A stretch of DNA of 64,000 nucleotides from Panax quinquefolius (GCA_020205615.1 CM035167.1:58487023-58551022); one strand, 5' to 3'. Counted from the first letter of the stretch, positions 23,019 to 34,746 are shown. Numbers and translations: made by a program. Notes: a model not told the origin generated them from the letters alone.

Positions 23019-24324
23019 AAAATTGCTTAGAACACCAAAGCAGAAAATTTAATAAATTAATAATATAATTATAAAATTTTCTTACGCACACCCAAGAAAT
23101 CTGAATTCAGCATCTAACATGTGCAAGTGGGGCCCACCCACTTGTTAAAAACGTTTTTCTTTTAAAATTATTTAAAACTTCAAAAATCAATTATTCCGGA
23201 ACTTCAATAATTCATAATAAATAGCCGTTTTATCAGAAAATTCGAATTTTGCAAATTTTTATAGGAAATTAAATTCTCTACAACTTTGCAGAAGAAAGTT
23301 TTTCTAAATTCCAAATAGAAATCGAGCGAAATCTACATACGGACGATTTTTCAGGCTATAATCAAATTTCAGTCAAGAAATGGGGTCCACCAACACACAA
23401 AACATGTGTTAATCATTTAGTGCAACAAAAATACTCTTCCTCCTCATATACTCATATATCCCACATTCATTGTAAAAATATCATCACTATTCTATTATAA
23501 TAATATAATAAAATATTATTTTATTAGAAAAGATAAAATAACAATATTTAACAATTGTCACTTTAACAATTTTCTCCATCTATATCTACATAAAATCAAT
23601 ATTATCCTCATCATATAAATCAATAATTAATTATTCACAAATAATATTATAGAATCACAATTACCAAAGAACTGTGTAGTTTCTCAAGAAAGAGGGGGCT
23701 TTCGATAAGAATTTCTCCTTACTAGCGCCTTGATTAGGTGACCAAACCTCTCCTTAGATGAACTTTCTAGACATTGCCAATAATGTTATCTAATAATATT
23801 ATTCGGGATAATATGAATTATTGCTTCGATAAGGAAAAATACTATGTAGTGACAATTATTAAAACAACGATAATATAAAATATCAACGCAACAATTATTG
23901 AATCAATAAAATAAAATACTTGAGCGATAATTACATAACAATTATTGAGTAGTGCCTTCTTACGTAAGAATCAATAGTTGGTGCAATACCGTGTGCTATT
24001 GTGCAACAACGCTTATTACTGTATTTTAACCACCGGGTATTCCAACAGTGTTAACAGTAACAACTACGCCGTTATTTATTAAAACTCCCTTTTGTCGTTT
24101 TCTTCATCGAATCGCTTTCCATTATGGGGCCCATAAAAGGCAGTGCCGTCGTATGAATATTCCTCGATAGGAATAATATTCCACGACCAAACAAATATTC
24201 CTCGACAACAATGAGTATTTATATATCACCCTTAACTTTAAACTTTTATCAATTTAACCATTTACAGAATAGTAATTATAAGAAAAATTGAATACTTTTA
24301 TATCATAAAATTCGGTGTCTTACA

Positions 24325-24329
24325 TGCAT
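24325..24329. repeat. Target-site duplication of C, right copy (TGCAT)
   Basis: Exact match to 17257-17261. Confidence 0.9.
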
Positions 24330-25317
24330 ACTTCACAGTTCTTACCGTATAGAAAATTTTTGTTCAGCCAATGATGATAGTGAAGTTTTTAAATGATTTC
24401 TGAATATTTTGGATAACATGAGTTGAGATATAACGTTTTTTAAAATGAAAGTCATAATGCTATTTAAATGCTTTTGGTTTGCACAAATGTGTTCACAAGC
24501 ACTTGTAGGTATAAGAAGTACGTTTTGCATTGCTCGATAGAAAAATATAGTGTTAAAAAGAGAAATATGTGAAAAGTGACTTCTAGACTGTATAAAACAT
24601 TGATTTTTAAACTTTGGGAAAACATGGGTATCTGTGTTAAAAAAAAAGAAAAAAAAAAAAGAAAGAAAAGTAGAAATAACATGGCTAGTCTTATTTGGGG
24701 CCTTGGCTACTTGAGTAGAAATGCATGAGGGATTGTCTCTATACCTAGCGCCCTAAGGTCTTTCATGGTCTGGGAGTCGTTGGTCGAAAGCTCGCTAAGG
24801 GGTAGCAGTGTGCCTAATGGAGTAAGATATTGCACAGTCATGTGAAAAAAATAAAAAAATAAAAATAAAAATGGCAATAAACACCGCGGGAAAGTGCAAA
24901 AGTCGCCCTCGTGGGTAAAAATAAAGCAGTTAAGCCCATTGTTGAACCTTAGTTTATTTTGAGATGTTGGAATAGTCTTGGTTGCATATATATACATAAG
25001 TCTTGATTTAAGCTATAATTTTCTGTTTTGAGCAATATAGCATAAGTATTCTGTACCTAAGTCAAGTTTTGGGCGAACACAACACACACACACACAACAT
25101 CTCCACAACATTTTTGAATTATCTAAGTGTATGACATTATGCCTGCTGTGCATCTGTATTCTTGATTCTAGAAAAAATTTGTTGAGGCAAATTGGATTGA
25201 ATTTCTATGATAATTGAGACAATTTGAGATTAGTTGCATCATAATGTAGTTGCATAGTAATATAGCTGCATTTTCATTGTCTAGTAGTCTGTATTGCTTG
25301 AGGGCAAGCAACGGTTC
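24330..25317 (+). other. Element A 3' non-coding region
   Basis: No element-sense gene is seen. A 32-base uninterrupted A/G tract lies at 24639-24670. The segment 24690-24945 matches B's 5400-5660 block in the element sense. A short (CA)n run lies at about 25080-25097. Confidence 0.6.
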
Positions 25318-25332
25318 AAGTTCGAGGGTATT
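25318..25332 (+). promoter_or_regulatory. Element A polypurine tract position
   Basis: AAGTTCGAGGGTATT abuts the LTR start TGATAAGTG. It corresponds to B's AAGTTTGGGGTATT with pyrimidine interruptions, so it is somewhat degraded. Confidence 0.65.
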
Positions 25333-27042
25333 TGATAAGTGGGTTTTACACCTACTTATGGGGTACCAATTCATGCGAACTATGCCAATCTCAAGTACAT
25401 TTTAGTCTATTTTAGCTGTATTTCTTGTTAATTTGTATTTCGCATACTTAAAACTCCTTTTGGTGAATAAGTGCAGGAATTGGCCTAATTTGGTGGTGAT
25501 ATCGGGCACGAAGTTAATGGATGCGTGAGGCGAGGCAAAAGATAGGATGTGCATGATGTAAGATTGAGTGGAACATGGATGGACAAGCATGGATAGACAT
25601 AGGGCCTTTTAGTAGTAGCAACAACGTTGCAGAACCAAGCCAAGGAGCGTAAGCGAAGACATCAATGATTGCGGTAGCGCTACACCACGCCGGCAGAAGA
25701 GCTTGATCGCCCGCCACGTGAGTACCCAGCCAAACCTTGGAACCTGCTACAAGTTGCGCGGCCGTGAGAAGGACAATGCTAGGGAGCGTACGCCCGCGTA
25801 AGAGACCGGCTGAACATAAGAACCTCATCGCAAGTCTCATGGTATGAAAGCATAACAAGCAGGAGGAGGAGCGCAATATGCCATGTAGAGGCCCTGTCAT
25901 GTGACTTATTTTATTTTATTTCCAAATTTGAAGGGTTGTAATTGATTTAAAATGATTCCTGACTGGTGTCAGGGGTATCACTTGACATTTTTATTCAACT
26001 TTATTTATATTCTTTACGTCGTAATTAGGGTTTATTCTCTAGTTGAGATTCCAATGTAGAAGGAGGCCACAACTCTACTTTTCTACTCCTTCTTGGGATT
26101 TTCTACCAGATTGGATTATTATTATTATTATTATTATTTTTTGTTGGAATCTTATGAGGATTTGAATATTGATCTATATTCAGCAATTGGGTTTGATTGT
26201 TTCTACCTTTCATCTTTCAATTGCTTGTTTATTAGTTATGTTTAGATTTGGTCCCATAATGGCTTTTGGTTCAGTCATGAACTAAACTCCATTATGGGAT
26301 TCTAACAAATTTTAATATGTAGTTTGATTGCATGCTTAAATGCTGGATTGTTTTGCATATCATATGGGATGTCTATCATGATTGTTTTGCATGAATGAAT
26401 GCTTGATCACCATTCGTTTCAGTATTTGTATGGAACTGACAATGAACATGCAAATATGGATTGTAATCATGATAGTATACGACATAGAGGTAATGTGTTA
26501 TATGGCTTATGTATTTACGTGAACTGGATAGACATATACTTTCACCGTATAAGTTAGAATAAGGGCTTGAACTTAAAATCAATATAGTTACAATTTCACA
26601 TGTACATATCTTGATTTTAGTTATATTGTTGATTACATAGAGTCTATCATCATACATGGATCTTTGTGTAAGTAGGTCTTAGTGCATTGAAAAATGGCTA
26701 ATACTATTTTAGTGCTCTTGGCTACTTTCCTGTGATATGTGAACGAGTCATGCATGATAGTGGTGATTGAATGAAGTATTAAATGAAGTTAGGATCCCAT
26801 TAGTTCCAATATCATTTATTCCGTCGTTATTATTGTTTTAGTTGTTATTTGCAATTAGAGAACAACCCATGTTTAATCATTAGTTTGAGCATATAAATAT
26901 AATGATTCAATTAATGAAAAGTAATCTTAGTTAAACAACTTTCTCTATGGGATCGATACTTTACTTACTCTGTATTGCTTGTTGACGCATGTATGCTTGC
27001 ATGAGTTAAAGCTCTTTTGTTAAGAGTAAAAAAGAGGCACCA
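25333..27042 (+). repeat. Element A 3' LTR
   Basis: It starts TGATAAGTGG and ends GAGGCACCA. The last third matches 1-699. A patch near 25610-25810 is locally GC-rich, and an (ATT)n run lies at about 26115-26140. No gene was recognised in it. Confidence 0.9.
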
Positions 27043-27252
27043 AAAGTATAGGTTCGTAATGATAATATTTGATATTATGACAAGAACAAATGTAATGGTT
27101 ATAAAGAACTTGGGAAATGGTAGAACTATTTTGAAATATATATAAGACACATTCGTTCTTTGGAGGCATTTTGATTGAATGTTTGTGTGAACTGTAGCAC
27201 CGTGGAGCACCATGTGTCAGATTGGAAGAGAGCCGGATTTGGGGGCGTCACA
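27043..27252 (+). repeat. Element D 5' LTR, 3' remnant after insertion of A
   Basis: It matches 62679-62888, including GTAGCACCGTGGAGCACCAT and the ending GTCACA. It begins directly at the end of A's 3' LTR, so A inserted into this LTR about 210 bp from its end. Confidence 0.92.
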
Positions 27253-27255
27253 GGT

Positions 27256-27268
27256 TGGTATCAAAGTA
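27256..27268 (+). promoter_or_regulatory. Element D primer-binding site (tRNA-Met-like)
   Basis: TGGTATCAAAGTA follows the LTR end after three bases. It matches the initiator tRNA-Met type TGGTATCAGAGC with mutations. Confidence 0.8.
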
Positions 27269-27446
27269 TTAGGTTATAAAACTTAAGGAGGGAAGAACCT
27301 TAGGCTAATAACCTCGTTAAGGAAGAGAAGTCCGAAGGAAGTAAAACTCGAGCTTTACTTAAGTCAAATGAGTTAATAAGGTATTGAGGAAACTCAGTAT
27401 CGAAAGATTTAAAAGATGGAAAGTAACCCTAAATAAATTAAATGTG

Positions 27447-27451
27447 ATTGG
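27447..27451. repeat. Target-site duplication of E, left copy (ATTGG)
   Basis: Repeated exactly at 36612-36616. Confidence 0.92.
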
Positions 27452-29004
27452 TGAAAGGTTTTGTGAAATTCAAAGTAGCAATCAAATTGAAAAAATTAGC
27501 GGAAGCGAAATAAAATCAGATTTTAAAATTTTTCACAAACCAATTACTCGTATCATCCTTTATGCATATTATTAATTAAACGAAGAATAAGAAATTATGA
27601 AATTATACCCTTGTAGAAACGAGCTTCCTCGGGTACGAGTTCACCTCCTACTTCTCCGCGATCTCCTTGAATCTCCGGGTAGATTCCTTCCTTTGATCAA
27701 TGTAAGCCACCCAAATGTATGGCCTCTAGAGGTGATCCACCAAGGAAGAAGAATTTTCAAGAAGAAGGGGTATTGGCTCAAACACTAGTTTTTCCTATCT
27801 CAGATAGAAAAAAAGAGGCGTATTCTTCAACTCTAGGAATTACGTATATTAGATATCTGATATAAGACTCCTCTTATAAAGATATCATGTAACCTATTTT
27901 AATTAAAATAAGGTATTATTTATTTAATTAAACTCTTTTAATTAAATGGGCTCCCTAATCCTATTAGGGGTAATTAATTAAACTCCTTTAACTAATTTTC
28001 CTTCCTTATCCAATTAGGAATAAATGAGAGTACTTATATTAAATTAATTCCTAAACCTTTTAGAAATTAAAATAATAATAATTGTAATAATATTAATAAA
28101 ACTCCTCTTATTAATTTATATTTAATATTTCTAAAATATTAAATAATAAATATTAAGCTATTTAATTTATTCTATCACCATAGATTAAATTAAATATACT
28201 TAACATATTATTACAATTATGCCATTAACTTCTTAAATAATTATTCTTCCATTTATGTATTTCGATTCCTAAATGCACAACTTCTAATGAATGCAAATTA
28301 GAAACTACTTTCTAATTTCATTCCACCTTGGCCAAGGATTCCTGGGTTGTCATTTATCGAATCACATAGGACATTTCTCCTTTTTACTAGAAGTGGTAGA
28401 TTCTTTATTGGTCATTCATTATCTTCATATATAACTTATTACACCCAAGCATACCCTTTGATATACTCTAAGAGTCTTAAGGAATAAGTCAAAGTGTAAT
28501 TCATTATATATAAGATACTATGATGATCTCAAGTCTAAGGATCATTTGTATTACTATCACTACAGAATTCCTATTGACAAAAGTAAAACTCCATTAGGTA
28601 TTCCTTAGCGAGTCATGTTTCGATGAACTTATTCTCTAATAAGCACCTACATACTTGCTTTAGTGTCTTCACACAAATGATCATGAGATCAATCATCCTC
28701 ATCCAATGAGCAAACAACGTGCGTATTCATCTATCCTGGATTCATTAATCCCTTTTAGTAATCCATTGATTGGGAACATTTTAGTTTTAAGCTATCTAAG
28801 AATTTAGATCTCATTAGCATGATCTCATCATGATTCTAAAAGCATTGCTTAAAACTATGGGTTTATCACATATTATTAAAACAACACCATGTAGATAATA
28901 AATGCCTTTAATAAATAATTCTTTTATTAATAAATAAATAAGATTGATTACACAGTATATGCTTTATCATCATACATGATTGGCTTGTATGCATAATACT
29001 TTCA
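27452..29004 (-). repeat. Element E 3' LTR (with internal deletion)
   Basis: It starts TGAAAGG and ends CTTTCA on the plus strand. It is about 300 bp shorter than the right LTR because a block equivalent to about 35565-35865 is absent near 28250. Confidence 0.95.
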
Positions 29005-29014
29005 ATCTCCCACT
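29005..29014 (-). promoter_or_regulatory. Element E polypurine tract
   Basis: GTGGGAGAT on the minus strand abuts the 3' LTR start, as in other plant copia elements. Confidence 0.75.
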
Positions 29015-29561
29015 TGCACTAAAGTCAATCGCCGTGGTATCTCATACCCATCTTCTCTAAGTGACGATCAAACTACTGTTGTGTTAACGCTTTAGTAAAT
29101 GGATCTGCAATATTGTCTTGAGAGTCCACACGCTCCAGGGTGACGTCTCCTCTTTCAATGATCTCTAATCAAATGAAATCGTCGCAACACGTGTTTGGAT
29201 TTACGATGAGACACAGGTTCCTTAGCTTGCAATGCTCCAAAGTGTTGTCATAGAATAAAGGCACTTTGGTCCTTTAATGCTAGAAACCACACCAAGTTCT
29301 AGGTAATGAACTTCTTCATCCAAATACTTCATTTGCGACTTCACTTGCGACTATGTACTCTGCCTTTGTCATTTGAATCGAAGAATCGTTTGCGCTTGAA
29401 ACTTTTCCAACTCATCGCGCCACCGCTTTAAGGTAAACACATACCCCAAATGGATTTATCATCATCTTGTTCTGTTTGAAAACTTGAGTCATGAAGCCCT
29501 CTAGTTTTAATTCGGACCCACCGTGAGACAAGAAATACATCCTTAGTTCTTCTTAAGTACT
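29015..29561 (-). pseudogene. Element E RNase H region, decayed
   Basis: This stretch follows reverse transcriptase and precedes the polypurine tract, where copia RNase H lies. Short stretches in shifting frames resemble it, but no catalytic motif could be read continuously. The assignment is mainly from position. Confidence 0.6.
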
Positions 29562-30792
29562 TTAGGATATTTTCACCGCCTTTCGTTGTTCTTCTCCTGG
29601 ATTCGACTGATATCTGCTTGTTACACTAAGTGCATGAGCGACATCTGGTCTAGTACATATCATACCGTACATGATAGATCCTATTGCTAAAGCATAAGGA
29701 ATCTTATTCATACGGTTTCTCTCCTCAGGTGTCTTTGGGGCTTGTTTCTTGGAGAGATGTATTCCATGGCTCATCGGCATGAGACCTCTTTTGGAATCTT
29801 CCATGCTAAACCTCTTTAGCATCAAGTCAATGTATGTTCCTTGGGACAAGCCAAGCATCCTATTAGATCTATCTCTATAGATCTTTATCCCCAAAATATA
29901 GGATGCTTCTCCCAAGTCCTTCATGGAGAAGTGTTTAGATAACTAGATTTTAATTGATTGCAGCATAGGAATATCATTCCCTATCGGAATATATCATCAA
30001 CATATAATACAAGGAATGAAACAAATATTCTCCCACTAACCTTCTTGTACACACATGGTTCATCCTCATTTTGATAAAATCAAACTCTTTGATTATCTCA
30101 TCAAAACAGATGTTCCACCTACGAGAAGCTTGCTTTAATCCATAAATGGATCGTTGTAGCTTCTGAGACTTGATTTGTTCCAACCTTTGAAACAAATCCT
30201 CTCGGTTTGTGTCATATACACATCCTCCTCAAGTTTCCCATTGAGGAAGGCCGTTTTCACGTCCATCCGCCAGATTTCAGAAGTCACGGTAAGTCGCAAT
30301 CGCAAGCAAAATCCGAATGGACTTGAGAATTGCTCTTTGGTGAGAAGGTTTTGTCATAGTCAACTCATTGTCTTTGTTTGAAACCTTTTGCAACCAAATG
30401 GCCTTATAGGTCTCTACCTTACCGCCTGCTCTCAGTCTTTTCTTTAAAGACCCATTTACACCCAATAGGCTTAATGCCTTGGTGGTGAGACCAAAGTCCA
30501 TACTTGGTTCTCATACATGGAGTCCATCTCGGATTTCATGGCTTCTTGCCACTTCTCCGAGTCTTTACTACTCATAGCCTTTGTTAGAATTCAATGGATC
30601 ATCATCATCTATGATCGTACCTACCTCATTGTCATCTTCTATGACAAGTCCATACTTGTCTGGTATCTTTGGTACTCTTCCGATTCTGAATAGGGTGTGG
30701 TATGTATGAATCTCTACTTGGTTAGGTACCTCACTTTGATCTGTTGTATTTTGTGGTTCTTGAACCTCTTCAAGATATATCTTACTCCCCAT
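29562..30792 (-). pseudogene. Element E reverse transcriptase, frameshifted
   Basis: Copia-type polymerase. From the N-terminal side it shows a linker near 30568-30792, then SIYGLKQASRRWNICFDEIIKEFDF near 30100. The catalytic YVDD is encoded at 29993-30004 but lies in a different frame from the preceding motif. MKDLGEASYILGIKIYRDRS and a RPDVAHALSVTSRYQSNPG segment follow down to 29562. At least two frameshifts interrupt it, so no full polymerase can be made. Confidence 0.9.
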
Positions 30793-31818
30793 GACCCCTT
30801 CAGGATGAACTCCTTTTCCAAGAAGGCGGCATGTTTCGCAACAAACACCTTTTGATCACTTGGATGATAGAAATAATACCCGATATTTCTTTAGGATATC
30901 CCATAAATCTACATTTGTCGATCTAGTCTACGACTTATCGTTTTCAAACTTTTTGACATAAGTTTGGACAACCCCAAGTCTTAACATGTTAAGATTTGGT
31001 TTCCTCCTATCCATAACGCATATATGGGGTCTTGGGGACGGATTTTGTAGGTACCTTGTTAAGTAGGTATGCAAATAGATTCTAGGGCATATCCCCGGAA
31101 GGAAACCGGAAGGTCGGTAAAGCTCATCATAGATCGAACCATGTCCAACAATGTTCAATTTCTCCTTTCGGATACACCATTCATCATGTGGCGTCCCGGT
31201 GGAGTCCATTGTGAGATTATACCATTTTCTTTGAAACAATTGAGAAACTCACCACTTAAGTATTCTCCTCCTCGATCGAGTTGAAGAATCTTAATACTCT
31301 TACCGGTTTGCTTCTCAACTTCACTTCAACTCTTTGAACTTTTCAAATGATTCAGATTTGTATTTCATTAAATACACATATCCAAATCTTGAGTGGTCGT
31401 CGATGAATGTAATAAAATAAGAATACCCTCCTCGTGCGATTAGTTGTCATAGGTCCACATACATCTCATGTGTACCAACGCTAACAACTCAGAACTCTTT
31501 CTCCTTTTCCACTAAAAGGAGATTTAGTCATTTTACCCATGAGACAAGATTCACAGTTGGATATGATTCATAATCGAGATAGCTCTCTGGAGCCCATCTT
31601 TATCTGACTTGGATAATCTTGTTTCATTAATATGACCGAGTCTCACGATTGCCACATGAAGGTATAATTAACATCATCTCTTTTCCTTTTCTTAGTTTGT
31701 TCAATTTGAAATATATTTTCATGCAAGTCAAGTATATAAAGTCCATTTAACAAATTACCAACACCATATAAAACATTATCATTATAAATAGAACAACCAT
31801 TTGTTCTTTATTATAATA
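30793..31818 (-). pseudogene. Element E integrase, broken
   Basis: Near 31200-31290 the minus strand reads LDRGGEYLSGEF, with the second catalytic Asp, and further on NGVSERRN, with the catalytic Glu. A stop directly follows SERRN. Segments after this lie in several frames to about 30900. The first catalytic Asp and the zinc-binding region should lie in 31400-31800 but are heavily decayed. Plus-strand frames here are antisense shadows. Confidence 0.82.
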
Positions 31819-32115
31819 TTAAAACCATCCATATCCAATACGAGAGATAGAAATAATGTTTCTAATGATATTTGGAACAAAATAACAATTATTTAAATTG
31901 ATGAACTTGCCCGTAGGCAGTGCTAAACAATAAGTCCCTACAGCTAATGCAGCAACCTTTGCTCCATTTCCCACTCGTAGGATGACCTCATCCTTGCTCA
32001 GCTTTCTACTTCTGACCAGTCCCTGCATATTAATACATATGTGAGAACCACATCCGGTATCCAATACCCAAGTAGAAGATTGACTTTCAGAAAAATTAAT
32101 TTCAATCATAAACAA
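31819..32115 (-). pseudogene. Element E aspartic protease
   Basis: The open stretch encodes STWVLDTGCGSHIC, the copia-type active site with D-T-G, then VILRVGNGAKVAALAVGTY and NNCYFVPNIIRNIISIS. The active site appears intact. It continues from the gag zinc-knuckle region across a break near 32120. Confidence 0.9.
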
Positions 32116-32122
32116 ACCTTGA

Positions 32123-32990
32123 TTAGGATTGAAGCTTCTCCAAGCTTCTTACGCTTTTGTTACGCAAGATAATCCTTGCAGTTCCTCTTCCATGACACGG
32201 CTTATTGCAATGGAAGCAAATTCCTTTGCTATTTGGATCGTGTTTCTTTTGATCCTTCACTTTCGCCTTTCCCCAGCCTTCTTGGATTTCTTCTTTTGAA
32301 AGATACCTTGGGCCTCTTCCTTTTCTGGAAGAATCATCCACCATGAAGACATGGTTCTTCTTGGATGGGAAGTGACCTTGATTTCAACATGTTAAGTAAT
32401 TCAGCAAGTGACATCCAACTTATTCATGTGAAAATTCACAACAAATTGTGAGAAGGTGTGCGGGGTGATCGCAAGACTAAATCTTGACTCAACTCCCCAT
32501 CCATGACGAAACCCAAGCTATCCAAGACGTTCAATCATATTGATCATCTTTAGGACATGAGTCTCAATCTGAGTGCCCTCGGTCATCCGAGATCGGAAGA
32601 GCTCCTTAGATATTTCATATCTAGCAGATCCTACTTTGCTCACCATACAACTCTCGAAGGTGCGATAGCATAGTAGAGAGCATCTATGTTTTCATCTTGT
32701 GACTGAAGCTCGTTACTTTCGTGGATGCGAGCATGATGCATTGAGCCACAAATGCATCATCTTGCCATTGTTTAAAAGTAGCAATCTCTTCCTCGGGTCG
32801 TCTCGCAACTTTTGCAGTGCGGTAATTTAGGATATAAGAAATCTTTTCAAGAAGGAGAACAATTCTCAGATTCCTTAACCAAATCCGTGTAGTTCGATTA
32901 AAATTCGGTTTGTTAAGCATCAAGTATGCTACGCAGTGAAATTAGTGAATGTGACATTTTCAAAATTCTGCATGTAAAAAGATAATATTT
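32123..32990 (-). pseudogene. gag: Element E gag, degraded
   Basis: The N-terminal part (32684-32923) has the copia Gag pattern WLRNLRIVLLLEKISYIL followed by FKQWQDDAFVAQCIMLAS. The middle part, 32345-32683, is frameshifted. The C-terminal part has CFHCNKPCHGRGTARI near 32190-32230, a CCHC knuckle whose spacing and last Cys are damaged. The exact start codon is uncertain and is placed upstream of 32923. Confidence 0.8.
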
Positions 32991-33019
32991 TAGCAAACAT
33001 TCATTTAATTAATTACCAA

Positions 33020-33540
33020 AATAAATTAGGTCTTATTTTATATTGGTATCTCCCACTATTTTCTTCAAACTATATTACCCTCATTTATATAGTTCGCAAG
33101 CAAAATCTAATTAAAGTTTTTGCTAGTGAGAATAAGGATCCCATTTCAAATATATATAGCCTTGTGGTGACACAACAAACTATATATAAATAAATAGGTA
33201 GACAACTCCTTGTCAATTACATCAACATGTAACTCCTTATGTTTTGCCTCTTAGATTATTTTGATCAAGTGGTGGCACATCCGAATCAAAATTATCTAAG
33301 TTAAGTCCAACTAAGCACTTCCATATATTCAAAATAGAAAAATATCGCCCTTGTGGTGACACAACAAAACAATATTGTTCAATTTTCTTTATAAGCATCA
33401 AATGTGATAAATTAACATCTTAAATACTTAATACTTGCCTTGTGGTGACACAACAAACTCATATTAAATATTTAATACTCTATTAATTTTATCATGCTAG
33501 AAAGGCGACGTTCGATATTCTAAATATCTTTGAACGCTTA
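33020..33540 (-). ncRNA. Hairpin-chain region in the leader of copia element E
   Basis: Several adjacent inverted repeats lie just upstream of gag in the element sense. Four of them (33152-33189, 33250-33300, about 33333-33385 and 33426-33476) share an apical motif around GTGGTGACAC. They have different stems, each complementary to itself. The region is part of the element's transcript, so this is a candidate structured leader RNA and not a separate gene. Function is unknown. Confidence 0.5.
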
Positions 33541-34250
33541 AGACTTAAAAAAAAACTTTGAGGATTTGTTATTATTTGTCTCATCTTGTTTAAGCGGCAT
33601 GCAAATATATATATAAAATACGCGTCATATTATTAAACATGTGAAGCATGTTTGCATAATATATAATATATATAATACTAGCATGCACATATAGAATACT
33701 ATATTCTACCCGGATTGATTATGGAATTTTATTCTAGTTTGGTTCACTAGAGCCACCAAGTAAACCAAAAGGTCAAACCCTAATGTGCAAAGAATAAACA
33801 TTTAAATATAACTATTACATTTAAACCCGGGCTCCATTACAAACGGGTCTTTTAGCGCTCCTTGCTCCTTGATCTTCGGTTCTTCGAAAAATTCTAACTA
33901 GTCCTATTACATAAACTATTTAATTTAAATAGAAACCTTGATCAGCAGTCAAGGGGAAGTACATAGGAGAGAGATAGAATTTACATCAAGAAGAAAACCA
34001 GAAAAGACGAGGTACACAGACCCAATTTAATAAAACTCATTCATTCAAACATCCAACTAAAATAAATCCAATCACATTGGTCAATTGTCCATAATCAATC
34101 CCATTTATTATCATACATATCACCATATGTATCAATAAATAAAATCATTCCATATATATATGCGTATCATTTAATGGGCAATTTTATGTTACATGAAATC
34201 CAATTTCAAGATTAAAATAAACTCTTTTATTTTAATTATAAAATTATTAA

Positions 34251-34314
<64 letters not shown>

Positions 34315-34746
34315 CCTAAACGATTATATATATAATATATAATAAATATATATTACGGAAGTAATCATATCCACATATGATCACGATTTTTATTTTTATT
34401 TTTTAAAAAAAAACGTTTTCTGCGATTTCCTGGTTTAAGCTCATAAAGATTCCTAATCATAATATGTAACTGTGACTTCACGTGACTCAGGATGTTACAA
34501 AGAGTCTTATCATGATATGTTAGTCCTTATTCACGTGAATCAGGATGACAAGTTTTTTTAAAAAAAAAATCACCCACGGATGCATTAAAAAAATAAAAAA
34601 AACGTTTTCCGAAAACTTTTTTCGGCAATTTTTTTTTTATATATATAAAATAATAATTCTATATAACAAATTATGCCCAATAAATTATTCAAAATATATA
34701 CCCATACATGTATGGAATCAAAATAATTAATAATTCGCATAAAGTT
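33541..34746 (-). other. Element E leader, upstream part
   Basis: Very AT-rich, with no recognisable gene. An (AT)n run with one phase break lies at 34254-34313. Oligo-A/T tracts near 34400-34640 give only chance open frames. Confidence 0.6.

Larger units (their letters stand above)
17262..24324 (-). mobile_element. Element C: large-LTR, short-interior Ty3/gypsy derivative (LARD-like)
   Basis: Two direct repeats of about 3.4 kb (17262-20646 and 20980-24324) flank only 333 bp. Read on the minus strand, the interior starts with an initiator-tRNA-Met primer site, contains about 37 codons from the C terminus of a chromovirus-type pol, and ends with a polypurine tract. The TSD TGCAT is perfect. 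C cannot encode its own replication proteins and would need helper proteins. The pol remnant ends like that of H, which suggests an internally deleted member of an H-like family. Confidence 0.93.
20980..24324 (-). repeat. Element C 5' LTR
   Basis: Partner of 17262-20646. The hairpin-unit array lies at 22089-22410 and the 15-bp array at 22546-22714. Small indels and substitutions separate the two LTRs, so insertion is not very recent. Confidence 0.95.
1..27042 (+). mobile_element. Element A: Athila-type Ty3/gypsy retrotransposon, pol-deleted, interrupted by B and C
   Basis: A's own sequence is 1-3352, 15166-17261 and 24325-27042. Its order is partial 5' LTR, tRNA-Asp primer site, gag, protease, [B], env-like frame, [C], 3' non-coding region, polypurine tract and 3' LTR. 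Reverse transcriptase, RNase H and integrase are missing: protease sequence ends at B's left edge, and sequence equivalent to the post-integrase part of B resumes at B's right edge. Because B is flanked by a near-perfect 5-bp duplication, the deletion probably predates B. The lineage call rests on the tRNA-Asp site, the D-L-G-A/V-S protease motif and the env-like gene. A lies in the 5' LTR of D; its left TSD is outside the window. Confidence 0.9.

Noticed and set aside
17262..24324. Segmental tandem duplication of host DNA.
   Set aside because: The two copies have TG...CA ends, a tRNA-Met primer site, a polypurine tract and a perfect 5-bp TSD, so they are LTRs.
24638..24670. Poly-A tail of a LINE or processed pseudogene.
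   Set aside because: The tract contains regular G residues, no LINE or exon sequence precedes it, no flanking duplication was seen, and A continues on both sides.
33160..33460. CRISPR-like direct repeats (the repeated 20-base motif in E).
   Set aside because: The DNA is plant nuclear retroelement sequence, spacing is irregular (89-189 bp), and each repeat is the loop of its own hairpin. No cas-like genes are present.
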